A DNA stretch of 43,055 nucleotides, taken from contig CAKUVB010000001.1 in the NCBI GenBank assembly GCA_934693215.1, positions 1 to 43,055 of the forward strand, read 5' to 3'. Source of the DNA: an uncultured Candidatus Melainabacteria bacterium (lineage in GTDB: Bacteria; Cyanobacteriota; Vampirovibrionia; Gastranaerophilales; Gastranaerophilaceae). The position numbers were made by a program, and so were the translations under genes. The notes under the pieces are model-generated. The model had not been told where the DNA came from, made no database searches, and saw only the letters and a program-made list of their open reading frames with translations. Shown here piece by piece: positions 35,001 to 41,715 of this stretch. Each line of letters opens with the position of its first letter. Within the stretch, counting starts at the first letter, position 1.

Positions 35001-35016
35001 TAAAATCCTCTTATTA

Positions 35017-35047
35017 TATATAAAGTATTTTTAGAGATAAAAATTGC
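35017..35047 (-). promoter_or_regulatory. GCAATTTT-type promoter of the CHAP-like gene (site b)
   Basis: Minus strand: GGCAATTTTT (GCAATT at 35042-35047), 14 bases, TACTTT (35022-35027) continuing ATATATAAT. One of the closest matches to the shared layout. Confidence 0.6.
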
Positions 35048-35129
35048 CTTTTTAAAATAAATTTCTATCACCATAAAAACTGGTAAATACGTTAAAGGAT
35101 TTTATAAAAAATAAAGTATCATATATAAT

Positions 35130-35354
35130 ATGAACAATATTTGGAATTTAACAGATAGAGAATATGAAATTTTAAAGTTTATTACTCAAGGATTATCAAA
35201 TCCTGAGATTGCAGAAAAACTTTATATTACAACTCATACTGTAAAAGCTCACATTCTTGCAATATATCAAAAAACAGGTATCCACTCCAGAGTTGTTTTA
35301 GCTGTGAGGGCGATAAAATTAAGAATTATAAATACTGAACATTTTACCGAATAA
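35130..35354 (+). CDS. Stand-alone LuxR/GerE-type helix-turn-helix protein
   Basis: 74-aa protein consisting only of a LuxR-type DNA-binding domain: LTDREYEILKFITQGLSNPE, then EKLYITTHTVKAHILAIYQK. It lacks a receiver or ligand domain, like GerE of Bacillus. It resembles the output domain of the response regulator at 6245. The ATG directly follows an AT-rich stretch; TATCAT at 35117-35122 is seven bases upstream and could be the -10 of a leaderless transcript. It precedes rnpA by 38 bases and is divergent from the CHAP-like gene, which it could regulate (inference). Confidence 0.88.
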   Translation: MNNIWNLTDREYEILKFITQGLSNPEIAEKLYITTHTVKAHILAIYQKTGIHSRVVLAVRAIKLRIINTEHFTE

Positions 35355-35357
35355 ATC

Positions 35358-35385
35358 TTTACCGATTCGATAATTGGAGTATAAT
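35358..35385 (+). promoter_or_regulatory. Promoter directly before rnpA
   Basis: TTTACC (35358-35363), 16 bases, TATAAT (35380-35385), seven bases, ATG (35393). No ribosome-binding site is present. Confidence 0.5.
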
Positions 35386-35392
35386 ATTTTAT

Positions 35393-35737
35393 ATGTTAAA
35401 AAAGAATTATAGGTTAAAAAACAAGTCCGCTTTTAATGCAACATACCGCATACAAAATTCTTTTTATAAGAACGGAATAATAATGTTTTTGGGACAAAAA
35501 AAAATCGATTCTCATTGTAAAATTGGTTTTGTCGTCAGCAAAAAAACTCACAAACGAGCAGTTAAACGAAACAGATTAAAACGTCTTATGCGAGAAAGTG
35601 TAAGATTGATTATTAAAGATGGTTTTGATTTTAAAAACACCCAATCTATTGTTTTTGTTGGAAAATCAAGAGCATTAGGTAAATCGTTTAAAGAAATAGA
35701 CTCATCAATAAAAGAACTTCTCAAGGAGATAAAATAA
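35393..35737 (+). CDS. rnpA: Ribonuclease P protein component
   Basis: 114-aa basic protein subunit of RNase P, which matures tRNA 5' ends. The RNR motif is KRAVKRNRLKRLMRE (R59, N60, R61), preceded by KIGFVVSKKTHK and followed by FVGKSRAL. Length and motifs are typical. Unusually, rpmH is not upstream and yidD/yidC do not follow: the neighbours are a LuxR-type regulator and a gene of unknown function whose ATG overlaps the rnpA stop by one base. The ATG has no Shine-Dalgarno and lies seven bases after TATAAT. Confidence 0.95.
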   Translation: MLKKNYRLKNKSAFNATYRIQNSFYKNGIIMFLGQKKIDSHCKIGFVVSKKTHKRAVKRNRLKRLMRESVRLIIKDGFDFKNTQSIVFVGKSRALGKSFKEIDSSIKELLKEIK

Positions 35738-36333
35738 TGCCTCTTGTAGAACGTGCAACACCGCCGAATGTTCGTATTATAGATGAAACTAAATTGTACC
35801 CACGATACCCGTCCGGTCTATTAGAGGGACAGAGCGAACTATATAGATACGGGTATTCTGAGTGCAAACACCCTATTTTAAGACTTGCTGATTATATTAG
35901 CGATTACAACGGCAAGTATCTAAAACCCGGAATATATGAACTTGCCTTGAGTGATGACAAGGAATTCTTGCTATTTATACAATCAGGTAATCTTATGGCT
36001 GTAATACCTGTTTTTAAATTGGCAGAAAGTCAAGAAGAAGTCGAAAAATACCGTCAAGAACAGTCTTACAAAACTGGTCGTTTCAAATACAAACCCAGAA
36101 AACAACGCACAAAAGAAAAAATCCAAAAGGTTTTGAAAGCAAAATATGCGGAAGATTCTATCACTCCCGAACCCGAAGAATACGTTTACCAAAACGCAAC
36201 GATTGAATATATCCCAGAAGGTGGTTACTATCTCGTCACCTATGAAAACGGAATGTATAGAGCTTGGGGTGCAATTAAAACACGTTCAGGATTTGGAAAA
36301 AATCCACCTTCAGATTTGAGAGGTAAACAATAA
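35737..36333 (+). CDS. Hypothetical protein coupled to rnpA, 198 aa
   Basis: Not recognised. A basic soluble protein; the first 95 residues contain strand-like segments (KPGIYELALSDDKEFLLFIQ), followed by a Lys/Arg-rich helical stretch (KTGRFKYKPRKQRTKEKIQK, about 112-131) and a C-terminal strand region (GGYYLVTYENGMYRAWG). The middle stretch could bind nucleic acid (inference). The start overlaps the rnpA stop (TAATG), with AAGGAG eight bases upstream, so the two are co-translated. Convergent with the nitroreductase. Confidence 0.75.
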   Translation: MPLVERATPPNVRIIDETKLYPRYPSGLLEGQSELYRYGYSECKHPILRLADYISDYNGKYLKPGIYELALSDDKEFLLFIQSGNLMAVIPVFKLAESQEEVEKYRQEQSYKTGRFKYKPRKQRTKEKIQKVLKAKYAEDSITPEPEEYVYQNATIEYIPEGGYYLVTYENGMYRAWGAIKTRSGFGKNPPSDLRGKQ

Positions 36334-36339
36334 CCATTT

Positions 36340-36873
36340 TTATTGCGAATATTTATTATAAATAATATTTTCTTCATTCCATTTTTCAATAGGAGAATTA
36401 TCCGATTTTGGATACCCCACAGGAATTACACATAGAGGAACAATGCATTCCGGCAAATTCAATATTCTCTGAGGAATTTCAACCCTATCTTCTTTTGGAT
36501 AACACGCAGTCCAAACCGCACCTAGACCCAGAGCCTCTGTTGCTATTAAAATATTTTCAACTGCCGCACAACAGTCTTGTACCCAAAATGTATTGGCAGT
36601 TATATCTTCTTTGTTACTAATATCTCCGCAAACGACAATTCCAAGAGGCGAATTCAAAAGCATTTTTGCGTGCGGAAGCTCTGCACCCATAGCTTTCAAT
36701 AAATCTTTATCATCTACTACCACAAACTTCCAAGGCTGACGATTGCGGGCTGACGGTGCTGACATGCCGGCACGAAGTATGGTTAATATCTTATCCTTTT
36801 CTACCGGTTTATCAGAAAATTGTCTTACACTTTTTCTGTTTAATATGGTTTTTATAACGAGGTTTTCTTGCAT
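36340..36873 (-). CDS. FMN-dependent nitroreductase family protein
   Basis: 177-aa flavoprotein of the nitroreductase superfamily. The FMN phosphate-binding N-terminal motif is NRKSVRQFSDKPV, followed by SAPSARNRQPWKFVVVDD, and the C-terminal GLGAVWTACYP and CVIPVGYP. Length is in the usual range for the single-domain members. The physiological substrate is not deducible. The start at ATG 36873 is preferred over the adjacent TTG; no clear ribosome site is visible. Confidence 0.93.
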   Translation of the reverse strand: MQENLVIKTILNRKSVRQFSDKPVEKDKILTILRAGMSAPSARNRQPWKFVVVDDKDLLKAMGAELPHAKMLLNSPLGIVVCGDISNKEDITANTFWVQDCCAAVENILIATEALGLGAVWTACYPKEDRVEIPQRILNLPECIVPLCVIPVGYPKSDNSPIEKWNEENIIYNKYSQ

Positions 36874-36971
36874 CAATTTCTACCGTCCCACTGTCGAATG
36901 ATACAAAAATTTTAGCAACATGCCAACTTTTTTACATTTCTTCACACACAGCAAAATCATGAAAACCCATG

Positions 36972-37017
36972 CCATGAGCATGATTGCATGATTTAAAACT
37001 CTACAATCATGTCATGG
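36972..37017. repeat. CATG-rich inverted repeat
   Basis: CCATGAGCATGATTG pairs with CAATCATGTCATGG over 14 bp with a single bulged G; the loop is 17 bases. No T run follows, so it is not an intrinsic terminator. Confidence 0.65.
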
Positions 37018-37109
37018 TGCGATATTGACATGGTTTCAGAATAAACAAATCAAGCTATTACAGGTTTTAAACCCTCTAAAACTCTTTGTAATAAACATTT
37101 ACAAACGGC

Positions 37110-37137
37110 TTGTAAAAACATGCTTAACCCATATAAT
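37110..37137 (+). promoter_or_regulatory. Sigma70-type promoter of the cysteine-rich gene
   Basis: TTGTAA (37110-37115), 16 bases, TATAAT (37132-37137). Confidence 0.6.
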
Positions 37138-37219
37138 TAAAGAAAGGTTAAGAAAGCCTACGGAGAATGGTTCTTTAGAACTATCATAAATATATTGGTG
37201 GAAATACTTGGAGGACAGG

Positions 37220-37438
37220 TTGTTTAGAAGTCGTGATATGGGGAGAGCTATTGCTGTTAGAAGATGGACACCAACAGCATTAGAATGTTATAAAAGAGGT
37301 TGTAATTGTGAAGGTTGTTTTTATAGCGACTTTTTCAAAGGAACATCTCAAAAATGTCAAATGAAGGCATCAGTATTGGAATTGGTTAGGGTTATAGGTA
37401 CACCTAATGTTGAAATTCCACAAATAATTACAGATTAA
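37220..37438 (+). CDS. Cysteine-rich small protein, 72 aa
   Basis: Not recognised. A basic N-terminus (FRSRDMGRAIAVRRW) is followed by a compact cysteine group ECYKRGCNCEGCFYSDFF with C-x4-C-x-C-x2-C spacing, then a fifth Cys in TSQKCQMK and a short hydrophobic C-terminus. The spacing suggests a metal site. The start is taken as TTG at 37220 because GGAGG (37210-37214) lies five bases before it; ATG at 37238 is the alternative and would still keep all cysteines. It lies 61 bases before hpf and has its own promoter. Confidence 0.65.
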   Translation: MFRSRDMGRAIAVRRWTPTALECYKRGCNCEGCFYSDFFKGTSQKCQMKASVLELVRVIGTPNVEIPQIITD

Positions 37439-37442
37439 TCAC

Positions 37443-37471
37443 TTTAAAAATTGTTAAGTATGTTGTATAAT
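37443..37471 (+). promoter_or_regulatory. Promoter of hpf
   Basis: TTTAAA (37443-37448), 17 bases, TATAAT (37466-37471), about 28 bases before the hpf ATG. Confidence 0.5.
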
Positions 37472-37499
37472 GGAAAAGTACACATTATTGGAGGCATAC

Positions 37500-37886
37500 A
37501 TGCATATACACGTAAATGGTAAAAACATCGAAATCACAGACGCTATCAAAGCTTATGTAAAAGAAAAATTAGGCAAAGTTGTTAACCATTATGATCAAAT
37601 TCAGGGTATTAAAGTTATTTTATCCGTTATCAAAAACCCAGCAGCATCAGGCAAACATGTTGCGGAAGTAAAATGTACACTAAATAGTGGCAATGTTGTT
37701 CATGTTGAAGAATCTGCAGAATCTATGTATGCTAGTATAGATTTAATCGCTGATAAACTAGACAGACAAGTTAAAAAAGTTAAGAGCAAATCTTTATATG
37801 CTGACAAAAACACCATCAGAAACGCAGAAGTAGAAGTTGTTGAAGATGATGATGAAGAAGTAGCAGATATAAAGGCTATTGACTAA
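37500..37886 (+). CDS. hpf: Ribosome hibernation promoting factor (HPF/RaiA family)
   Basis: 128-aa ribosome-associated factor that blocks translation in stationary phase. The N-terminal S30AE/RaiA domain runs MHIHVNGKNIEITDAIK through about residue 98. The remaining 30 residues include a basic patch and an acidic tail (VEVVEDDDEEVAD); the dimerisation domain of long HPF is absent. The length is thus between the short (about 95) and long (about 190) forms. The start at 37500 is chosen because GGAGG lies five bases upstream and the product then starts like other HPFs; an ATG at 37470 overlaps the -10 box. A strong terminator follows. Confidence 0.93.
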   Translation: MHIHVNGKNIEITDAIKAYVKEKLGKVVNHYDQIQGIKVILSVIKNPAASGKHVAEVKCTLNSGNVVHVEESAESMYASIDLIADKLDRQVKKVKSKSLYADKNTIRNAEVEVVEDDDEEVADIKAID

Positions 37887-37909
37887 AAGATATATAGCTT
37901 AAGCTAATA

Positions 37910-37944
37910 AAATAGACCGTTTATAACAAACGGTCTATTTTTTA
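37910..37944 (+). terminator. Rho-independent terminator after hpf
   Basis: Perfect 13-bp stem AAATAGACCGTTT/AAACGGTCTATTT, 5-base loop, six-T tail. Confidence 0.9.
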
Positions 37945-37982
37945 TTATAAATAATTTTCAAACAACTTTTAAAAAAAACTCA

Positions 37983-38011
37983 TTGAACAAATTTCACATA
38001 AATACTATAAT
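37983..38011 (+). promoter_or_regulatory. Sigma70 promoter placing transcription start at the GNAT-like ATG
   Basis: TTGAAC (37983-37988), 17 bases, TATAAT (38006-38011), seven bases, ATG (38019). The -35 box coincides with the TTG that would otherwise be read as an upstream start codon. Confidence 0.7.
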
Positions 38012-38018
38012 CAGAAGT

Positions 38019-38999
38019 ATGGCAAAGATTCAAAAATTAAATTTATTTAACCATTCAAAAATCAAAAATTTAATTCCGTTTCTAAATACTAATAAGAATA
38101 ACTGGTTCTTAAAGCTTTTAGCAATAGGTCCGTTCTCTTGTATTCATAATCTTTTGCCATTAAGATACAAGTTTTTAGATGAATCATACATAATCTCTGA
38201 AAATAACGAATCTCTTGGAGCAATAACCGTTTCGCCTATTGTTGGCAACTATTCTAAAATTGCAATATCACAATTATTTTTCTCAGAAAATGCCTATGAT
38301 GTCGCAAAGCAACTAATTGAATTCATAATATCCCACTACGGGGCAAATGGTGCAACTACATTCTATGCAATTATTAACGAACTAAATACAGATTTACTAA
38401 ATCTATTTATTTCAGGTTGTGGATTCAGACAATGTTCTGCCGAAGAAATTTGGGAAGTTACAAGAAAAACTTTCCAAAAAACAAATACAATCAAATATCG
38501 CAGATTAAAAGATTCTGACCTAAAAGAAATTTCTGAAATATATAACGATTCTCTAATCACTTACTTCAAGCCAACACTAGAGCGAAGTGCTAAAGAATTT
38601 GCAGAAACTTTTTGTCATGGTCTTACGTATTCAACCTCATACAGATATGTAATTGAGGATTCTGCCTCAAGCAGAATAATTGGTTACTTCTTAGTTTCTA
38701 CAGACGATAACGAAAATTACGTAATTGATTTTAATTATTCTGACGGATATGAAATTGACCTTGATGGAATGATGTATTACGCAACTCGTGAAATCCTTAA
38801 ACGTAAACGCCATTTCAAACTCTACGTCAAAACTAAAAGATACCTAAAAACCTCAGAAAAACAAAAAGAATACTTTGTTGCAAGTAATTTTCAATGGATA
38901 AAAACTAAAATGTTACTCGTCAAAGATTTTTATAAATTAGCAAAACAAGTATCGCCACTAAAAGAATTTATCATGCTTGGAGAAATGAGCAGAGGATAA
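38019..38999 (+). CDS. GNAT-like acetyltransferase fold protein, 326 aa
   Basis: Probably a two-part N-acetyltransferase-like protein. The N-terminal half (about 45-150) has ESLGAITVSPIVG and KIAISQLFFSENAYDVAKQL, which fit a GNAT core, and the C-terminal half starts again with YRRLKDSDLKEISEIYNDS, the typical opening of a GNAT domain, then RIIGYFLVSTDD. The classical acetyl-CoA loop (Q/R-x-x-G-x-G/A) is not clear in either half, so activity is uncertain. The start ATG lies seven bases after a perfect -10 box and has no ribosome site. Confidence 0.6.
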   Translation: MAKIQKLNLFNHSKIKNLIPFLNTNKNNWFLKLLAIGPFSCIHNLLPLRYKFLDESYIISENNESLGAITVSPIVGNYSKIAISQLFFSENAYDVAKQLIEFIISHYGANGATTFYAIINELNTDLLNLFISGCGFRQCSAEEIWEVTRKTFQKTNTIKYRRLKDSDLKEISEIYNDSLITYFKPTLERSAKEFAETFCHGLTYSTSYRYVIEDSASSRIIGYFLVSTDDNENYVIDFNYSDGYEIDLDGMMYYATREILKRKRHFKLYVKTKRYLKTSEKQKEYFVASNFQWIKTKMLLVKDFYKLAKQVSPLKEFIMLGEMSRG

Positions 39000-39093
39000 G
39001 CATAACACTTATTTTACTTGCTTTTTCACTATTTCATATTTTATATTTTAACCATTTATTGTAAATAAATGTAACAAACTTGCATCAAAAAAG

Positions 39094-39129
39094 GCAATTT
39101 TTTGTTTCTTAAATACTTTAATAAAGTAT
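39094..39129 (+). promoter_or_regulatory. GCAATTTT-type promoter with palindromic -10 region (site d)
   Basis: GGCAATTTTTT (GCAATT at 39094-39099), 14 bases, TACTTT (39114-39119). The -10 region is a perfect palindrome ATACTTTA-A-TAAAGTAT (39113-39129). TGTAAC lies 18 bases upstream. Confidence 0.6.
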
Positions 39130-39187
39130 AAAGCTCTCTCTTCTTATTTAAACGGACAGACCTTGATAACACAAGGTCTTTTTTTTA
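39126..39187 (+). ncRNA. Candidate small RNA, about 60 nt
   Basis: A short unit between promoter site d and an intrinsic terminator, with no open frame. The 5' part is pyrimidine-rich (CTCTCTCTTCTT). The exact 5' end is a guess from the promoter position. Confidence 0.4.
39158..39187 (+). terminator. Rho-independent terminator of the small RNA candidate
   Basis: Stem AGACCTTG/CAAGGTCT, 6-base loop, then seven to eight T. The nearest upstream gene on this strand ends 158 bases away. Confidence 0.85.
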
Positions 39188-39396
39188 TGTAATTTTCAGT
39201 TAAATATTCACATAACTAACATTTTAATAATCCAAATTTTTCATAAAAAATAATTATTATACAAACATAGCCCATATTGGCTATACAAAGTCTTAAATCA
39301 ATGTTATAATGTTTGTATCACAAATTTATATAAAGATTGTTAGTGTTTGATATCGTGTACTTTTGTAACAATATTAGCAATTTCTATTGTAAAAGA

Positions 39397-39433
39397 GCAA
39401 TTTTTGTATGAATATATACTTATAAAGTATATA
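39397..39433 (+). promoter_or_regulatory. GCAATTTT-type promoter with palindrome, upstream of the CopG-like gene (site e)
   Basis: GCAATTTTT (GCAATT at 39397-39402), 14 bases, TACTTA (39417-39422). The -10 region lies in a 9+3+9 palindrome TATATACTT/AAGTATATA (39413-39433), a plausible operator for the ribbon-helix-helix protein encoded downstream. Confidence 0.55.
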
Positions 39434-39474
39434 CAGGGTATATGATATCGACTAGATAAAAGGAGAATATAAAT

Positions 39475-39663
39475 ATGGCAAGAGTACTTATTTCAATGCC
39501 TGAAAAGTTTTTAGACGAAATTGACAATGTTGCTGACACAGAAAATCGTTCTCGTTCAGAACTTATCAGAGAAGCATTAAGAACTTACATTCACAGAAAC
39601 AGAGTAAGAACATCTAGTTATGCAAACAAAAATGCCCAATTACTTGAAGCATTGTTAGACTAG
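39475..39663 (+). CDS. CopG-family ribbon-helix-helix regulator
   Basis: 62-aa DNA-binding protein. The N-terminal strand is ARVLISMPEKFLDEID, followed by the helix pair NRSRSELIREALRTYIHR, the full ribbon-helix-helix fold of CopG/MetJ/NikR-type regulators, which bind inverted repeats as paired dimers. The 20-residue C-terminal tail has no ligand domain. No toxin gene lies next to it, so it is more likely a transcription regulator than an antitoxin. AAAGGAG lies about ten bases before the ATG. A long palindrome sits in its own promoter, suggesting autoregulation (inference). Confidence 0.9.
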   Translation: MARVLISMPEKFLDEIDNVADTENRSRSELIREALRTYIHRNRVRTSSYANKNAQLLEALLD

Positions 39664-39690
39664 TATCAACAAAAACACTAAATTTTATGA

Positions 39691-39720
39691 AAAAAGACGA
39701 AACAATGTTTCGTCTTTTTT
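39691..39720 (+). terminator. Rho-independent terminator after the CopG-like gene
   Basis: Stem AAAAAGACGAAAC/GTTTCGTCTTTTT with a 3-base loop; the 3' arm provides the T run. Confidence 0.9.
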
Positions 39721-39833
39721 GTATATTTTACCAATTTTTCTCTAAAAATTTTATTTTTCTGATTTTCTCTTATTATTAATTCGTTTTTATGTTAGTATTA
39801 TGGAAAAATTAGAATTATTTTAGGAGAAATTAT

Positions 39834-40493
39834 ATGCAAGCAAGACGTGCGGCTCGTGAATTAGCACTAATATTATTTTCACAATTTGATAAAAAAATCA
39901 CATCATACTCTTCAAAAGATTTTGAAGATATCATGCTAAAATCTGTTAGAATTCTTTCGAATAATGCTTCAGAAGAATTAAAACTTTCTGTTGGTTCTTT
40001 GATTGATATAAAAGATTATATAGACACATACGAAGCAGAACACGAATCAAACCTTTCAAGACCAATTGGTGCGAAAGATAAACCTGTTCCTGTTCCTACA
40101 ACACAAGATTTATCAACCAATATTGAAACAGTTCTTGATGTTGTAGAAAAGACTCTACTTGCTTTAGAAATTGCTGAATTTACAACACTTGAATCTCAAT
40201 CTGATGTTCAAGAATATGTAATACAGATTGCAGAAGCTTTTAAAGCTCACTATGAAGAAGTTGATAACGAAATTCAAAAATACACTACCGGTTGGGATAT
40301 CAGCAGATTAGTTAAAATGGACAAAGATATCTTACGTATCGCAATAATTGAACTTCTTTATACTAAAGGAGCTCCAATGAAGGTTGTTGTTGATGAAGCT
40401 GTTGAATTAGCTAAAAAATATTCAACAGAAGATAGTTCATCTTTTGTAAACGGTGTATTAGCAAAAGTTGTAGTTGAAAACGGACTTAAATAA
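39834..40493 (+). CDS. nusB: Transcription antitermination factor NusB
   Basis: 219-aa RNA-binding protein acting with NusE in rRNA antitermination. The N-terminal helix RRAARELALILFSQFD and the C-terminal half (YTTGWDISRLVKMDKDILRIAIIELLY, then DEAVELAKKYSTEDSSSFVNGVL) are clear NusB signatures. About 70 extra residues (roughly 50-120), which include a proline-rich loop KDKPVPVPTT, separate them; cyanobacterial NusB proteins are similarly long. AGGAG lies eight bases before the ATG. ftsY follows with a one-base overlap. Confidence 0.93.
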   Translation: MQARRAARELALILFSQFDKKITSYSSKDFEDIMLKSVRILSNNASEELKLSVGSLIDIKDYIDTYEAEHESNLSRPIGAKDKPVPVPTTQDLSTNIETVLDVVEKTLLALEIAEFTTLESQSDVQEYVIQIAEAFKAHYEEVDNEIQKYTTGWDISRLVKMDKDILRIAIIELLYTKGAPMKVVVDEAVELAKKYSTEDSSSFVNGVLAKVVVENGLK

Positions 40494-41407
40494 TGTTTGG
40501 ATTCTTTTCTAACAGTATAGAAAATCTCAAAAAAACTGTATCAAAAACGGCTCAAGCACTTGTTGGAAATGTTGTTGATACAGTAAGTGAAGAAGAAGAA
40601 TTTTCTGAATTTGTACTTGATGATATGGAGGACTTATTAATCAGTGCAGATTTAGGGGTTGACTATGCTACAGAATTGGTTGATAAACTACGTTCACAAG
40701 ACAAAATAAAACCATCAGAGGTTAAAAACTTTTTAAAGGAACAATTTACTTCAACATTAAACTCTGCCGGTTCTAACAAACTCAATTTTGTTGACAACTC
40801 TTTGAACATATATTTTATTGCAGGAGTAAACGGTGTTGGCAAAACAACTCTAATTGGTAAACTTGCATACAAATTTAAGCAAGAAGGCAAAAAAGTTTTG
40901 ATTGCTGCGGCTGATACATTCAGAGCTGCGGCAGAAGAACAACTTGATATTTGGTCAAAACGTGCTGGAGCTGATATTGTACGCAGAGATAAAGCAGACC
41001 CAGCCTCTGTAGTTTATGAGGCTATACAAAAAGCTCAAAATGAACAATATGATATCATTTTAGTAGATACGGCAGGACGTTTACAAAACAAATTTAATTT
41101 GATGGAAGAACTTTCTAAAATAAAATCTGTTATTGATAAAAATGCAGCCGATTGTTTAAGGGAATGTATCTTGGTTCTTGATGCTAATACCGGTCAAAAT
41201 GGATTGCAACAAGCAAAAGTTTTTAAAGATGCCGTAGCATTAACTTCCGTTGCTTTAACTAAACTTGACGGTTCTGCAAAAGGTGCAATTGTATTGGCTA
41301 TTGCTAAAGAACTTAATTTACCTGTAAAACTTATTGGTGTTGGCGAAAAAATGGAAGATTTAAAAGAGTTTAATTCTTCTGATTTTATAGAAGCTTTATT
41401 TAGTTAA
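40493..41407 (+). CDS. ftsY: Signal recognition particle receptor FtsY
   Basis: 304-aa SRP GTPase that docks SRP-bound ribosomes at the membrane. The N domain (about 1-90) contains DDMEDLLISADLGVDYA. The G domain has the P-loop GVNGVGKTTLIGKL, the insertion-box motif DTFRAAAEEQLDIW, DTAGRLQNKFNLMEEL, and TKLDGSAKGA. The acidic A domain of E. coli FtsY is missing, as in many bacteria. Its ATG overlaps the nusB stop (TAATG). A bidirectional terminator follows. Confidence 0.97.
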   Translation: MFGFFSNSIENLKKTVSKTAQALVGNVVDTVSEEEEFSEFVLDDMEDLLISADLGVDYATELVDKLRSQDKIKPSEVKNFLKEQFTSTLNSAGSNKLNFVDNSLNIYFIAGVNGVGKTTLIGKLAYKFKQEGKKVLIAAADTFRAAAEEQLDIWSKRAGADIVRRDKADPASVVYEAIQKAQNEQYDIILVDTAGRLQNKFNLMEELSKIKSVIDKNAADCLRECILVLDANTGQNGLQQAKVFKDAVALTSVALTKLDGSAKGAIVLAIAKELNLPVKLIGVGEKMEDLKEFNSSDFIEALFS

Positions 41408-41433
41408 CAACTAAATGAACATAATAAACTAAA

Positions 41434-41457
41434 AAGCCTGTCAATTATGACAGGCTT
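41434..41457. terminator. Bidirectional Rho-independent terminator
   Basis: Perfect 10-bp stem AAGCCTGTCA/TGACAGGCTT with a 4-base loop, flanked by A/T runs on both sides. It serves ftsY and the convergent 67-aa gene. Confidence 0.85.
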
Positions 41458-41485
41458 ATATTTAAAATTTTTGTATTACTAACAA

Positions 41486-41689
41486 TTAATTGTTACTCAA
41501 AACAATTCTTAATGTTGCTAAATTCTTAATAGATAACATTTTGTGTTTGTTTCTTTGAGCTTTTGCAATCTCAAAAATACGAATCATTCTTTGAATTTCA
41601 TCAATATCTTTTTGTGATTCGATTTTATATACATTATTAATTGGATCTGCTACTACTGACATCATTGCGTTTAATTCTGATTCTTTCAT
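41486..41689 (-). CDS. Small hypothetical protein, 67 aa
   Basis: Not recognised. A helical, basic soluble product, MKESELNAMMSVVADP through a charged helix (DIDEIQRMIRIFEIAKAQRN) to a hydrophobic C-terminal end (NLATLRIVLSNN). AAGGA lies about seven bases before the ATG. It has the GCAATTTT promoter layout, with the ATG exactly 34 bases after the ACTTT box, and ends at a shared terminator, so it forms a single-gene unit. Confidence 0.72.
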   Translation of the reverse strand: MKESELNAMMSVVADPINNVYKIESQKDIDEIQRMIRIFEIAKAQRNKHKMLSIKNLATLRIVLSNN

Positions 41690-41715
41690 TTTTATTCCTT
41701 TTCAAAATTCTCTAT

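Larger units (their letters stand above)
36877..37219. other. Intergenic region with a CATG-rich hairpin, 343 bases
   Basis: Divergent region between the nitroreductase and a cysteine-rich small gene. It holds a long imperfect inverted repeat (36972-37017), many CATG tetranucleotides, and a sigma70-type promoter at 37110-37137 with a leader of about 75 bases. No other open frame was found. Confidence 0.5.
39000..39474. other. Intergenic region upstream of the CopG-like gene, 475 bases
   Basis: Holds two copies of the GCAATTTT promoter layout (39094-39129 and 39397-39433), a candidate small RNA ending at a terminator (39158-39187), a hairpin ATAGCC/GGCTAT at 39267-39284, and an isolated TATAAT at 39305-39310. 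GCAATTT also occurs at 39377-39383, exactly 20 bases before the second promoter copy. No open frame was found. Confidence 0.5.

Noticed and set aside
34980..35400. Chromosome origin near rnpA
   Set aside because: No dnaA, rpmH or cluster of TTATCCACA boxes is visible.
37470..37499. ATG start for hpf 10 codons upstream
   Set aside because: This ATG overlaps the TATAAT box, and GGAGG lies five bases before the ATG at 37500, which also gives a normal HPF N-terminus.
39475..39663. CopG-like protein as an antitoxin
   Set aside because: No small toxin-like gene follows; a terminator comes directly after it.
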